A stretch of DNA of 64,000 bases from Pseudomonas fildesensis (GTDB lineage: Bacteria > Pseudomonadota > Gammaproteobacteria > Pseudomonadales > Pseudomonadaceae), in NCBI RefSeq assembly GCF_001050345.1, contig NZ_LFMW01000007.1, positions 310,001-374,000 on the forward strand, given 5' to 3'. The notes under the pieces were generated by a model. It was given only the letters and a program-made list of their open reading frames with translations, was not told where the DNA came from and did no database searches. Shown in pieces: positions 35,363-44,313 of this stretch. The position numbers and the translations under genes are program-made. The number at the start of each line of letters is the position of its first letter. The stretch's first letter is position 1.

Positions 35363-36679
35363 TCAGCTCGACAGCTGGTTGGCGAACTGCCCCACCGCGC
35401 TGACCACCTTCTGCGCGCCGTCTTGAATTTCCACGATCACCGTGCCCGCTTCCGCCGCCAGGGCCAGGCCTTGTTCGGCTTGCAGGCGGCCGTCGGTCAT
35501 CAGTGCCACGGCGTCGCGGGCCATGTCCTGGTTCTGGCGCACCACGCCGACGATTTCTTCGGTGGCCTTGCTGGTGCGCGAGGCCAATTGGCGCACTTCA
35601 TCGGCCACCACCGCAAACCCTCGGCCCTGCTCACCGGCACGCGCCGCTTCGATGGCCGCGTTGAGCGCCAGCAAGTTGGTTTGTTCGGCGATGCCGCTGA
35701 TGGTCTTGACGATGGTGCCAATCACTTGGGACTGGGCATTCAACGCCTCAATGCCCTCGCCGGCCTGTTGCATGTGCTTGGCCAGCTCGCGCATCACGTC
35801 CACAGCCTCGGTCACCACGGTCGTACCGCGCTGAGCGCTGTTGTCGGTTTGCAGCGAAGTGCTATAGGCAATGTTGGCCGCCTCGGCAATCGCTTGTTCA
35901 CGGTTGACCTGGTCGGTGATTACCGTGGCGAACTTGACGACTTTGTACAGGCGAGCGTTGGCGTCCAGCACCGGGTTGTAGGTGGCTTCCAGCCACACCA
36001 CACGGTTATGGCTGTCTACCCGTTTGAAGCGCGCGGCCACGAATTCACCCGCGTTCAAGCGCTTCCAGAAGTTCTGATACTCGGCGCTGTTGTACTCCTG
36101 CGGCTCGCAGAACATACGGTGATGTTTGCCCTGGATCTGCGCCAGGCTGTAGCCCATGCCGCCGAGGAACCGGTCATTCGCGGTGAGCACGTGTCCGCCG
36201 AGGTCGAACTCGATAACTGCCGTGGAGCGCACCAGTGCGGTGATCAGGTTTTCGTGCTCGCGCGACGCTTCGATGGTACGGGTGAGGTCGCTGGAGTAAA
36301 TCGAAAAATGCTTGATGTGCCCCTCCGAGTTGCGCACCGGCTGCACAATCGAGCGCAGCCACGCTTCCTTGCCATTGCCGCGCATCAGGCGCACGGTGCC
36401 GGCGAAATGTTCGCCGCGCAGCAATGCATGCTTGAAGCGCTGCTGGAATTCGTCCTGACGCACATGCGCCGGCACCAATTCTTCGATGTGGCGTCCCACG
36501 AGGCTGCTCGCCTGATAGGCCAATTCTTGCAGAAAGTTGGTATTCGCCCACTCCACCCGGCCTTCGGCGTCCAGCATCAGGCACAGCATTTCGCTCTCCA
36601 AGCTCTCCTTGACCTGCTGCAAACTCGAAAACTCTTCACGAAGAGCTGACAGCTCCTGCTTCAAACGGGTGTTGAACAT
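35363..36679 (-). CDS. Soluble PAS-PAS methyl-accepting chemotaxis transducer
   Basis: The 438-residue protein has no membrane segment. Two PAS domains (about 25-140 and 145-265, each with the W-G/N-K-E and Y-NPV-D patterns ending in [13 protein letters not shown] and [14 protein letters not shown]) precede the MCP signalling hairpin (about 285-435) with [20 protein letters not shown]. This layout is like BdlA and Aer-2-type cytosolic receptors that sense redox or a small ligand and drive CheA or biofilm dispersal. The ATG 36679 (MFNTRLKQE) was chosen over an upstream frame. Confidence 0.92.
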   Translation of the reverse strand: MFNTRLKQELSALREEFSSLQQVKESLESEMLCLMLDAEGRVEWANTNFLQELAYQASSLVGRHIEELVPAHVRQDEFQQRFKHALLRGEHFAGTVRLMRGNGKEAWLRSIVQPVRNSEGHIKHFSIYSSDLTRTIEASREHENLITALVRSTAVIEFDLGGHVLTANDRFLGGMGYSLAQIQGKHHRMFCEPQEYNSAEYQNFWKRLNAGEFVAARFKRVDSHNRVVWLEATYNPVLDANARLYKVVKFATVITDQVNREQAIAEAANIAYSTSLQTDNSAQRGTTVVTEAVDVMRELAKHMQQAGEGIEALNAQSQVIGTIVKTISGIAEQTNLLALNAAIEAARAGEQGRGFAVVADEVRQLASRTSKATEEIVGVVRQNQDMARDAVALMTDGRLQAEQGLALAAEAGTVIVEIQDGAQKVVSAVGQFANQLSS

Positions 36680-36784
36680 GGGGCACCGATGGTCATTTTG
36701 TGAGGTATATCTGACCTGCATCGGCGCTGCCGGGGTTTTCTGAAGCGCTTTTTGGTAAGGGGCCCAACTGTTTTTTTGGAGCCA

Positions 36785-37117
36785 TCAACTGCCATTGTTT
36801 CGGCACACGCCCATCACCTTGTATTCGAGGGTATTGAGCGTGCCGGTGGAGTCTTCATAGGTCATGCGCGACGGCACGGGATTACACGAACGGATCGGCG
36901 GCGTCATGTTGACCACCTTGGCAATGTCCAGGGTCATGCCGTAGCGATAGGTCTGGACCTCGGGCGCCGGCTTGCCTTTTTTCACGGCGTAATCGGCCAT
37001 GGCTTTTTCGTTGCGCTCCATCATCAGGCCGAAGGTGCGGTCGCCCCCGCCCTCTGCCAGAGCACCGAATGACAGGATTGCAGCGATTACACCCAAGCCA
37101 ACTTTATAAAAGTTCAT
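36785..37117 (-). CDS. DUF2790-family exported protein
   Basis: The 110-residue protein has a signal peptide (MNFYKVGLGVIAAILSFGALA) and a mature part with VQTYRYGMTLDIAKVV and YEDSTGTLNTLEYKVMGVC, the DUF2790 pattern. Two Cys in the mature part may pair. These small periplasmic proteins are frequent in Pseudomonas and often metal-regulated in reports; no activity is known. It is divergent from the OprD-family gene. Confidence 0.85.
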   Translation of the reverse strand: MNFYKVGLGVIAAILSFGALAEGGGDRTFGLMMERNEKAMADYAVKKGKPAPEVQTYRYGMTLDIAKVVNMTPPIRSCNPVPSRMTYEDSTGTLNTLEYKVMGVCRNNGS

Positions 37118-37225
37118 GACACGTTCCTCAACTGAAAAGTTAAGTACCGAGACTAACGAACGAACCCTGACGCCAGGTTCACCAAAACATTACTTATTTG
37201 TTAGATAACCGTAAGTTTCCAAAAT

Positions 37226-37234
37226 TGTAATATT
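37226..37234 (+). promoter_or_regulatory. TGTAATATT word before the OprD-family gene (candidate CzcR site)
   Basis: TGTAATATT lies 110 bases before the porin ATG. The same word is at 38726 and a variant (TGTAATGTT, minus strand) lies before czcC at 46748-46756. A GTAAG word lies 16 bases upstream of this copy. The link to CzcR is inference. Confidence 0.4.
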
Positions 37235-37343
37235 CATGCCACTTCGCTGTTATCCGCCGTTTGCAACTATCAGCCCGGGCCAGATCAATAAGAACACCCA
37301 CCTCCCTAAGAAGCTGAACACTGCCAATACCGAGGAGCGAAAC

Positions 37344-38663
37344 ATGCGTATCCGTAACGTTGCACTTCCCCTTTCACTGTTTGCCGCACTGCCCCTGGCT
37401 GCCGTGGCCGTGGAAGACAAACCCGAAGGCTTTATCGAAGGCAGCAGCGTGAATGTGCTGGCGCGTAATTTTTACTTCAACCGCGATGACCGCAAGGGCC
37501 AGTCCAGCCCCACCGGCAATGGTTATTCAGAGGCCTGGGCCCAGGGTTTGATCGGCAAATTCGAGTCCGGGTTTACTCAGGGCACGGTGGGTTTTGGCCT
37601 GGACGCCTTCGCCATGGTCGGTATAAAGCTCGACTCAGGCACCGGCCGCAGCGGCGGCAAGGGCTCATTCGGCATGCTGCCGGTGGACAGCGATAACCGC
37701 CCGGAAGACAACTACAGCAAAGTCGGTGGCGCGGCGAAATTGCGTGTACTGGACACGGTAATCAAGGCCGGCGATGTGTTCCCACTCACCCCCGTGGTGG
37801 CCTATGGCGATTCGCGCGTGTTGCCGGAAAGCTTTCGTGGCGTGACCTTGCAGAACACCAGCCTTGAAGGCCTGAGCCTGCAAGGCGGGCGCTTGAGCGG
37901 CATGAGCCAACCCAGCGAAAGCGGCATGAACAAAGGCTTTTCGACGTTTTATGCGGGGCCGGTCGACTCGCCCTGGATCGGCTATTTCGGTGGCGATTAC
38001 TCACTCAACAAACACCTCAGCGTCAGCCTCTACAGCAGCCGCTTGAAGGACGCCTGGGACCAGTATTACTTCGGCACCGCCGCGAGTTACCCACTGACCG
38101 ACGACGTTTCGCTGTTCGGCGACTTCAACTACTACAAGGCGGTGGACGAAGGCAAAAAGCTGCTGGGGGAATTCAATAACAACATCTGGAGCGCCAAGCT
38201 CGGCGTCAAGGTCGGCGCCCACAGCCTGGCCGTGTCGCACCAGCGCAACAACGGCGATGACGACTTCGACTACCTGCGCCAGTCGGACTCTATCTTTCTC
38301 AACAACTCGATCCAGTACAACGACTTCAACTCGCCCAAGGAGCGTTCATGGATGGTGCGCTACGACCTGGACATGCAGCCGTTCGGCATTCCCGGCCTGT
38401 CGTTCATGACCCGCTATGGCAAAGGCACCGGCGCCGACTACAGCAACGCCAACGCGGTGTACATGCGCCGCGATGCGGCCGGCGATCCACTTACCGATCA
38501 ACGCCGCTGGGAGCGGGATATCGAGGCCAAGTATGTGGTGCAAGAGGGCAACTTGAAGGACTTGTCGCTGCGACTGCGCCAGGCCACGGTGCGCTCAAGT
38601 GCATTTGAGTCGGACCTGGAAGAAGTTCGCGTCATTATCGAGTATCCACTGGCAATCCTCTAA
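37344..38663 (+). CDS. OprD-family outer-membrane porin
   Basis: The 439-residue protein has a signal peptide (LFAALPLAAVAVEDK) and the OprD pattern: GFIEGSSVNVLARNFYFNRD at the start, many alternating beta strands, and a last strand VRVIIEYPLAIL. OprD proteins form 18-strand channels for basic amino acids, peptides or small acids. The ATG has GAGGAGCG upstream; an ATG 36 codons earlier lacks a signal sequence. In P. aeruginosa the CzcRS system lowers OprD; here a porin gene stands directly before czcRS. Confidence 0.93.
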   Translation: MRIRNVALPLSLFAALPLAAVAVEDKPEGFIEGSSVNVLARNFYFNRDDRKGQSSPTGNGYSEAWAQGLIGKFESGFTQGTVGFGLDAFAMVGIKLDSGTGRSGGKGSFGMLPVDSDNRPEDNYSKVGGAAKLRVLDTVIKAGDVFPLTPVVAYGDSRVLPESFRGVTLQNTSLEGLSLQGGRLSGMSQPSESGMNKGFSTFYAGPVDSPWIGYFGGDYSLNKHLSVSLYSSRLKDAWDQYYFGTAASYPLTDDVSLFGDFNYYKAVDEGKKLLGEFNNNIWSAKLGVKVGAHSLAVSHQRNNGDDDFDYLRQSDSIFLNNSIQYNDFNSPKERSWMVRYDLDMQPFGIPGLSFMTRYGKGTGADYSNANAVYMRRDAAGDPLTDQRRWERDIEAKYVVQEGNLKDLSLRLRQATVRSSAFESDLEEVRVIIEYPLAIL

Positions 38664-38725
38664 GCCCCACTGACATTCACTTGCCAATGCCGTACATCTC
38701 TTCACATGTTGAAGTCTGTCAGAAC

Positions 38726-38734
38726 TGTAATATT
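38726..38734 (+). promoter_or_regulatory. TGTAATATT word in the porin-czcR gap (candidate CzcR site)
   Basis: Same nine bases as at 37226, 63 bases after the porin stop and 384 before the czcR ATG. The 131-bp inverted-repeat element at 38837 separates it from czcR. The site is inferred from repetition only. Confidence 0.35.
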
Positions 38735-38836
38735 GGCCCCACCTTCTCGTTAAGTTGCACTTTTTATACTGCACATCGAACACATCTCATCTCTGCAGCT
38801 TTTGTGTAGCTCCTTTGGAACAGAGATGAACTTTTA

Positions 38837-38967
38837 CGCCCCTCCCGGGTAATACCGATCAGTTAAGGGCGAGCGCTGGAACTGTGGCGATCCGACAAGC
38901 TCCCTCGCCACAGGTTACTTTCCGCTCTCTCTAATTCTTAACTGATCGGCATTACCCAGCCGGGGCG
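38837..38967. mobile_element. MITE-like element with 31-bp imperfect terminal inverted repeats
   Basis: The left end (38837-38867) and right end (38937-38967) share CGCCCC, then a variable four bases, then GGGTAAT, one mismatch and CCGATCAGTTAAG. Between them lies 69 bases with a nested hairpin (CTGTGGCGA with TCGCCACAG). Eight T follow the right end, so the RNA could also terminate. No reading frame fits inside. The size and arms suggest a non-autonomous insertion moved by a transposase elsewhere; no clear target duplication is visible. Confidence 0.6.
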
Positions 38968-39117
38968 TTTTTTTTGCGCGCGCTTCAGCGACGAATCGTC
39001 GCAGCCGTCTGTCCTGGCTTGACCCTGAAGCGACTTCACCGTTCAGAGTTTTCCTAAAGCCTACTTAATGCCTCTATGAGGTCATGCCCGTTTCGTTTCC
39101 TTTGAAGGTAAATCCCC

Positions 39118-39792
39118 ATGCGTATCCTTGTGGTTGAGGACGAGCAGAAAACCGCCGACTACCTGCAGCAAGGCCTGACCGAAAGTGGTTATGTCGTCGA
39201 TTGCGCCGCCAGCGGCGTCGACGGCCTGCACCTGGCCCGGCAACACACTTATGAACTGGTGATCCTCGACGTCAACTTGCCCAACACCGACGGCTGGGAA
39301 GTGCTTGAGCAACTGCGCCGCGACGGCAACCAGCGCGTGATGATGCTGACCGCGCGCGGCCGGCTGGCCGACAAGATCAAGGGCCTGGACATGGGCGCCG
39401 ACGATTATCTGGTCAAGCCCTTCGAGTTCCCCGAACTGCTGGCCCGCGTGCGCACCTTGCTGCGGCGCAGCGAACACATCCCACTGCCCGATGTGCTGCG
39501 CGTCTCGGACCTGGAACTGGACCCGCGCCGGCATCGCGCCTACCGCGGCACGCGGCGCATCGACCTGACCACCAAGGAATTCGCCCTGCTGCATGTGTTG
39601 ATGCGCCAGGCCGGCGAGGTGATGACCCGCACGCAGATTATTTCCCTGGTGTGGGACATGAATTTCGACTGCGACACCAACGTGGTGGAAGTCTCCATCA
39701 GCCGCCTGCGCGGCAAGGTCGATGACCAGAGCGAGGTCAAGCTGATCCACACCATTCGTGGTGTAGGTTATGTGCTGGAGGCGCGTCAATGA
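39118..39792 (+). CDS. czcR: Heavy-metal response regulator CzcR (OmpR family)
   Basis: The 224-residue protein has a receiver domain (phosphorylation Asp in VILDVNLP, about residue 51; Lys in DYLVKPFEFPELLARV) and a winged-helix DNA-binding domain (about 125-222). It starts MRILVVEDEQKTADYL, typical of CzcR/CopR/IrlR regulators. The ATG follows GAAGGT. It overlaps czcS by four bases. Expected targets are czcCBA, czcRS and the nearby porin. Confidence 0.93.
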   Translation: MRILVVEDEQKTADYLQQGLTESGYVVDCAASGVDGLHLARQHTYELVILDVNLPNTDGWEVLEQLRRDGNQRVMMLTARGRLADKIKGLDMGADDYLVKPFEFPELLARVRTLLRRSEHIPLPDVLRVSDLELDPRRHRAYRGTRRIDLTTKEFALLHVLMRQAGEVMTRTQIISLVWDMNFDCDTNVVEVSISRLRGKVDDQSEVKLIHTIRGVGYVLEARQ

Positions 39793-41225
39793 GGACCAGC
39801 AGCCTGTCGATGCGCCTGGGGTTGACGGTCAGCCTGATGGGCGCCGGCCTCGTGGTGCTATTGGCGACCCTGGCTTACCTGGCCTTGACCCACGAGCTGG
39901 AAAAGCTTGCGCGTAAAGGTCTGGAAAACAAGATGGAGCAACTCGAACACAGCCTGGGCCAGGGTCTCAAACCCCACGACATCGCCACCCGCCCCCACTC
40001 GCTGCTGGACCTGGTGATGGGCCACGACAATATCTACCTGACCATCATCGGCGCGTTTCCCGATGCGCCGGTGCTGCTGAGCGTCGGTGCCAAACCCCAA
40101 CAGCCGCTGTTGCTCGACGTGCCTGCCGGCAAAACCCTGGCCTACCTGAATTCGGTGGATCTGCGTGGCAATCGCATCCTCAGCGCCTCGCGCCTGATGC
40201 CGTTGCGCAGCGGCGAAAACGTGCGCGTGCTGCTCTCGCTGGACCGCACCGATGACGAGGCGTTGCTCAGTGCCTACCTGCGCTCCACGGTGATCGCGCT
40301 GCCGATGCTGTTGATCCTGATCGGCATGGGCGCCTGGTGGCTGGTGCAACGCGGGCTCGCGCCGTTGCAGCACTTCAGCCGTGTGGCGGCCCAAGTCAGC
40401 ACCCAGGACCTGACCCATCGCCTGTCCCTCAACAACCTGCCCAAGGAGTTGGGCGAGCTGGCCCAGGGCATTAATTTCATGCTGCATCGCCTGGACGCCG
40501 GCGTGCAGCAACTGTCGCAATTCTCCGACGACCTGGCCCACGAACTGCGCGCGCCGCTGACCAACCTGATGGGCAAGGCCCAGGTGACCCTGTCCCGCGA
40601 GCGCCCCTCGGAGGACTACAAGGCGGGGCTGGAATCCTGCACCGAGGAAATGGAGCGCCTGTCGCGCATCGTTTCCGACATGCTGTTTCTTGCCCAGGTC
40701 AGCCACCCGGCGGCGCGGGCCGGGTTTGGCGCGGTGTCGCTGGGTGAGGAAGCGCAGCGGGTGATGGAGCTGTTCGCCTTGAGCGCCGAGGACAAGCACG
40801 TGACCCTCAGCCTGAGCGGCGACGCCTGGGTGACGGGGGATCGCCTGATGATCCAGCGCGCCATTTCCAACTTGCTGTCCAATGCCATTCGCCACACGCC
40901 CGAGGCCTCCACCGTGTTGCTGCTGGTGGAAACCTACGACCAGAGTGTGTCGCTGTCGGTGGGCAACCCCGGCCGTGGTATCGAAGCTCACCACCTGCCG
41001 CACCTGTTCGAGCGTTTTTACCGCGCCGACAGCAGCCGCACCCGCGCCGAAGGCGGCACCGGGCTGGGGTTGGCCATCGTGCAGTCGATCATGCACCTGC
41101 ATCAGGGACACGCCGACGTCAGCAGCCAGCCGGGGCGATTTACCCGGTTCAGCCTGGTGTTTCCTCTTCCCGCCGATGCGCCCAGTGATACAGAGCCGGC
41201 AGCACCAGCAAGGTCAGCAACGTAG
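39789..41225 (+). CDS. czcS: Heavy-metal sensor histidine kinase CzcS
   Basis: The 478-residue protein has two transmembrane segments (about 10-32 and 165-188) around a periplasmic sensor, a HAMP domain, a HisKA site DLAHELRAPLTNL (His near 250) and a HATPase with NLLSNAIRHT and GGTGLGLAIVQSI. It should sense Zn, Cd or Co in the periplasm and phosphorylate CzcR. Its last 77 bases overlap the end of czcA on the other strand. Confidence 0.93.
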   Translation: MRTSSLSMRLGLTVSLMGAGLVVLLATLAYLALTHELEKLARKGLENKMEQLEHSLGQGLKPHDIATRPHSLLDLVMGHDNIYLTIIGAFPDAPVLLSVGAKPQQPLLLDVPAGKTLAYLNSVDLRGNRILSASRLMPLRSGENVRVLLSLDRTDDEALLSAYLRSTVIALPMLLILIGMGAWWLVQRGLAPLQHFSRVAAQVSTQDLTHRLSLNNLPKELGELAQGINFMLHRLDAGVQQLSQFSDDLAHELRAPLTNLMGKAQVTLSRERPSEDYKAGLESCTEEMERLSRIVSDMLFLAQVSHPAARAGFGAVSLGEEAQRVMELFALSAEDKHVTLSLSGDAWVTGDRLMIQRAISNLLSNAIRHTPEASTVLLLVETYDQSVSLSVGNPGRGIEAHHLPHLFERFYRADSSRTRAEGGTGLGLAIVQSIMHLHQGHADVSSQPGRFTRFSLVFPLPADAPSDTEPAAPARSAT

Positions 41226-44200
41226 AGGAAATGATCCCGCCGATCACCACCGTCGCCAACGGGCGCTGCACTTCGGCGCCGGTGCCGGTGGCCAGGGCCA
41301 TGGGGATAAAGCCGAGGGACGCCACCAGCGCAGTCATCAATACCGGGCGCAGTCGGGTCAGCGCGCCTTCGTTGATCGCCACCGACAACGAGCGCCCTTC
41401 CTCGCGCAGGTTACGGATGAAGGCGATCATCACCAGACCGTTGAGCACCGCTACGCCAGACAGCGCAATAAAGCCTACGCCCGCCGAGATAGACAGCGGA
41501 ATATCGCGCAGCCACAGCGCCATGATCCCACCGGTCAACGCGAACGGGATCCCGGTAAATACCAGCAACCCGTCCTTGAGGTTGTTGAACATCATGAACA
41601 GCAACCCGAACACCAGCAGCAACGCCACCGGCACCACGATTTGCAAGCGCTCCGAGGCTTCCTTCAACTGTTCGAACTGGCCGCCCCAGGTGGTCCAGTA
41701 ACCCGCCGGCACTTTCACTTGCGCGGTGATGGCGGCTTCGGCTTCTTCCACAAACGAGCCGATATCGCGCCCGCGCACGTTGGCGCTGACGATCACCAGG
41801 CGCTTGCCGTTTTCGCGGCTGATCTGGTTCGGGCCGAGCACCAGGTCCAGGCTGGCAACTTGCGACAGCGCGATAAACCCCAACTGCCCGGACGCGTTGC
41901 TGGCCAGCGCCGGCACCGGGATCAACAGCCGCGACAAACCGTCGATATCGGTGCGCAGCGCGTCGGACAAACGCACGACCATGTCGAAACGCCGGTCACC
42001 TTCATACAACGTACCGGCCTGGCGCCCGCCCACTGCGACGGCAATGGTGTCCTGCACATCGCCGACATTCAGGCCAAAACGCGCAGCCTTGTCGCGGTCG
42101 ATATTAATGGTCAGCACCGGCAAGCCGGAGGTCTGTTCCACCTTCACTTCCGAGGCACCGTTGAGGCCCTGCAAGGTCTCGGCGATTTCCCCGGCGGTCT
42201 TGTTGAGCACCGCCATGTCATCGCCAAACACCTTCACCGCCACGTCGCTGCGCACCCCGGAAATCAGCTCGTTGAAGCGCAACTGGATCGGTTGCGAAAG
42301 CTCGTAGGCGCTGCCCGGTACAATCGCACTGGCGCGCTGGATATCGGCGATCAGCGCGTCGCGGGATTTCTTCGGATCAGGCCATTGGTCCTTGGGTTTA
42401 AGCATCACGTAGCTGTCGGAAATATTCGGCGGCATCGGGTCCGAGGCAATTTCTGCCGTGCCGGTACGCGCAAATACCCGCTCGATTTCCGGCACCTGGG
42501 CCATCAAGGTTTTTTCCAGTTGCTGCTGCATCTGCACCGATTGCGTCAGGCTGGTGCCCGGCACGCGTAACGCCTGTTGGGCAAAGTCGCCTTCGCTGAG
42601 GCTGGGGATAAATTCGCTGCCCATGCGGCTGGCCACCAGCCCTGAGGCGACGATGGTCAACACCGCCAGGCCGAACACCAGCGGGCGACGCGCCATCACC
42701 CAGTCGAGCACCGGCGCATAGGCACGACGCGCAGTGCGCATCACCAGGTTCTCTTCTTCCTTGACCTTGCCGGTGACGAACAGCGCAATCGCCGCCGGTA
42801 CGAAAGTCACCGAGAGAATCATCGCGCCGAGCAAGGCGATCACTACGGTAAAGGCCATGGGGTGGAACATCTTCCCGGCCACGCCGGTGAGGGCGAAGAT
42901 CGGCAGGTACACCACCATGATGATCAGTTGCCCGAAGATCAATGCGCGGCGTGCTTCCTTGGCGGCGGCGAACACTTCATGCAGGCGCTCGCTGCGCGTC
43001 AACAATCGGCCGTGGCGCTTTTGTGCATGGGCCAGACGGCGGATGGCGTTCTCGACGATCACCACCGCGCCGTCGACGATAATGCCAAAATCCAGCGCGC
43101 CGAGACTCATCAGGTTGGCGCTGACTTTGTTGGTAAACATGCCGGTAAAGGTGAACAGCATCGCCAGGGGAATCACCATCGCGGTGATCAGCGCGGCGCG
43201 GATGTTGCCAAGGAACAGGAACAGCACCGCGACCACCAGCAACGCGCCTTCGAAGAGGTTTTTCTTGACCGTGGCGATGGCTTTTTCGACGAGGTTGGTG
43301 CGGTCGTAAACGGTGACGGCGACGACGCCTTCGGGCAGCGAACGGTTGATTTGTTCGAGTCTCAAAGCCACTGCCTGGGACACGGTACGGCTGTTTTCAC
43401 CGATCAACATGAACACCGTGCCCAGCACCACTTCACGGCCGTTTTCCGTGGCGGCGCCGGTGCGCAGCTCACGGCCGATCTCGACCTGGGCCACATTACG
43501 CACGCGAATTGGCGTGCCATCCGCTGTGGTGATGACGATGTTGGCGATGTCGTCGATGGACGCCACTTGCCCCGGTGCGCGGATCAGCAACTGCTCGCCG
43601 CTGCGCTCGATATAACCGGCGCCCACGTTAGCGTTGTTACGCTCAAGCGCCGTGACCAGGTCGGTCAGCGTCAGGTTGTAGGCCGCCAGCCGCTTGGGGT
43701 CCGGGGCGATCTGGTATTCCTTGGCAAAGCCGCCGATGGTGTTGATCTCGGCCACGCCGGGTACGTTGCGCAGTTGCGGCTTGATGATCCAATCCTGGAT
43801 CACCCGCAGGTCGGTCGGCGTGTAGGGCGTGCCATCGTCCTTGAGTGCGCCATCCTTGGCCTCCACGGTCCACAGGAAAATCTCCCCAAGCCCGGTGGAA
43901 ATCGGCCCCATCGCGGATTCGATACCTGCGGGCAATTGCTCGCGCGCCACTTGCAGGCGTTCGTTGACCAACTGGCGGGCGAAGAACAGGTCGGTGCCGT
44001 CCTTGAAGATCACCGTTACCTGGGACAAGCCGGAGCGCGACAGCGAGCGCGTCTGCTGCAGGCCGGGCAAACCGGCCATGGCAGTTTCAATGGGAAAGGT
44101 GATGCGTTGCTCGGTTTCCAGCGGCGAAAAACCGGCCGCCGCCGAATTGATCTGCACCTGCACGTTGGTGATGTCGGGCACCGCGTCGATGGGCAGTTTC

Positions 44201-44295
44201 TGATAGCTGGCGATGCCGACACCGGCCATCAACAGCACCGCCAGCAGCACGATGATGCGCTGCTCGATGGCGAATTGGATAAGGCGCTCAAACAT
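41149..44295 (-). CDS. czcA: Heavy-metal RND efflux pump CzcA
   Basis: This 1048-residue inner-membrane proton antiporter has the HME-RND1 signature DFGIIVDGAVVIVEN (about residue 400), the form linked to Co, Zn and Cd export. RND features include GFSPLETEQRITFPIE near the N-terminus, repeated membrane segments in two halves, and PLSISAGVGFIALSGVAVLNG. It is the last gene of czcCBA and ends inside czcS. The frame is complete. Confidence 0.96.
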   Translation of the reverse strand: MFERLIQFAIEQRIIVLLAVLLMAGVGIASYQKLPIDAVPDITNVQVQINSAAAGFSPLETEQRITFPIETAMAGLPGLQQTRSLSRSGLSQVTVIFKDGTDLFFARQLVNERLQVAREQLPAGIESAMGPISTGLGEIFLWTVEAKDGALKDDGTPYTPTDLRVIQDWIIKPQLRNVPGVAEINTIGGFAKEYQIAPDPKRLAAYNLTLTDLVTALERNNANVGAGYIERSGEQLLIRAPGQVASIDDIANIVITTADGTPIRVRNVAQVEIGRELRTGAATENGREVVLGTVFMLIGENSRTVSQAVALRLEQINRSLPEGVVAVTVYDRTNLVEKAIATVKKNLFEGALLVVAVLFLFLGNIRAALITAMVIPLAMLFTFTGMFTNKVSANLMSLGALDFGIIVDGAVVIVENAIRRLAHAQKRHGRLLTRSERLHEVFAAAKEARRALIFGQLIIMVVYLPIFALTGVAGKMFHPMAFTVVIALLGAMILSVTFVPAAIALFVTGKVKEEENLVMRTARRAYAPVLDWVMARRPLVFGLAVLTIVASGLVASRMGSEFIPSLSEGDFAQQALRVPGTSLTQSVQMQQQLEKTLMAQVPEIERVFARTGTAEIASDPMPPNISDSYVMLKPKDQWPDPKKSRDALIADIQRASAIVPGSAYELSQPIQLRFNELISGVRSDVAVKVFGDDMAVLNKTAGEIAETLQGLNGASEVKVEQTSGLPVLTINIDRDKAARFGLNVGDVQDTIAVAVGGRQAGTLYEGDRRFDMVVRLSDALRTDIDGLSRLLIPVPALASNASGQLGFIALSQVASLDLVLGPNQISRENGKRLVIVSANVRGRDIGSFVEEAEAAITAQVKVPAGYWTTWGGQFEQLKEASERLQIVVPVALLLVFGLLFMMFNNLKDGLLVFTGIPFALTGGIMALWLRDIPLSISAGVGFIALSGVAVLNGLVMIAFIRNLREEGRSLSVAINEGALTRLRPVLMTALVASLGFIPMALATGTGAEVQRPLATVVIGGIISSTLLTLLVLPALYHWAHRREEETPG

Positions 44296-44313
44296 GGGAA
44301 ATCACTCGCAGGA

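Noticed and set aside
34970..36649. 559-codon plus-strand frame opposite the flavin reductase and the PAS-PAS receptor
   Set aside because: It is antisense to two recognised genes and has the His/Gly/Arg-rich composition of a mirror frame. It crosses the gap between the two genes by chance.
40882..42570. 562-codon plus-strand frame running from the czcS end through czcA
   Set aside because: It begins out of frame inside czcS and then reads antisense to czcA. The real overlap of the two genes is only 77 bp.
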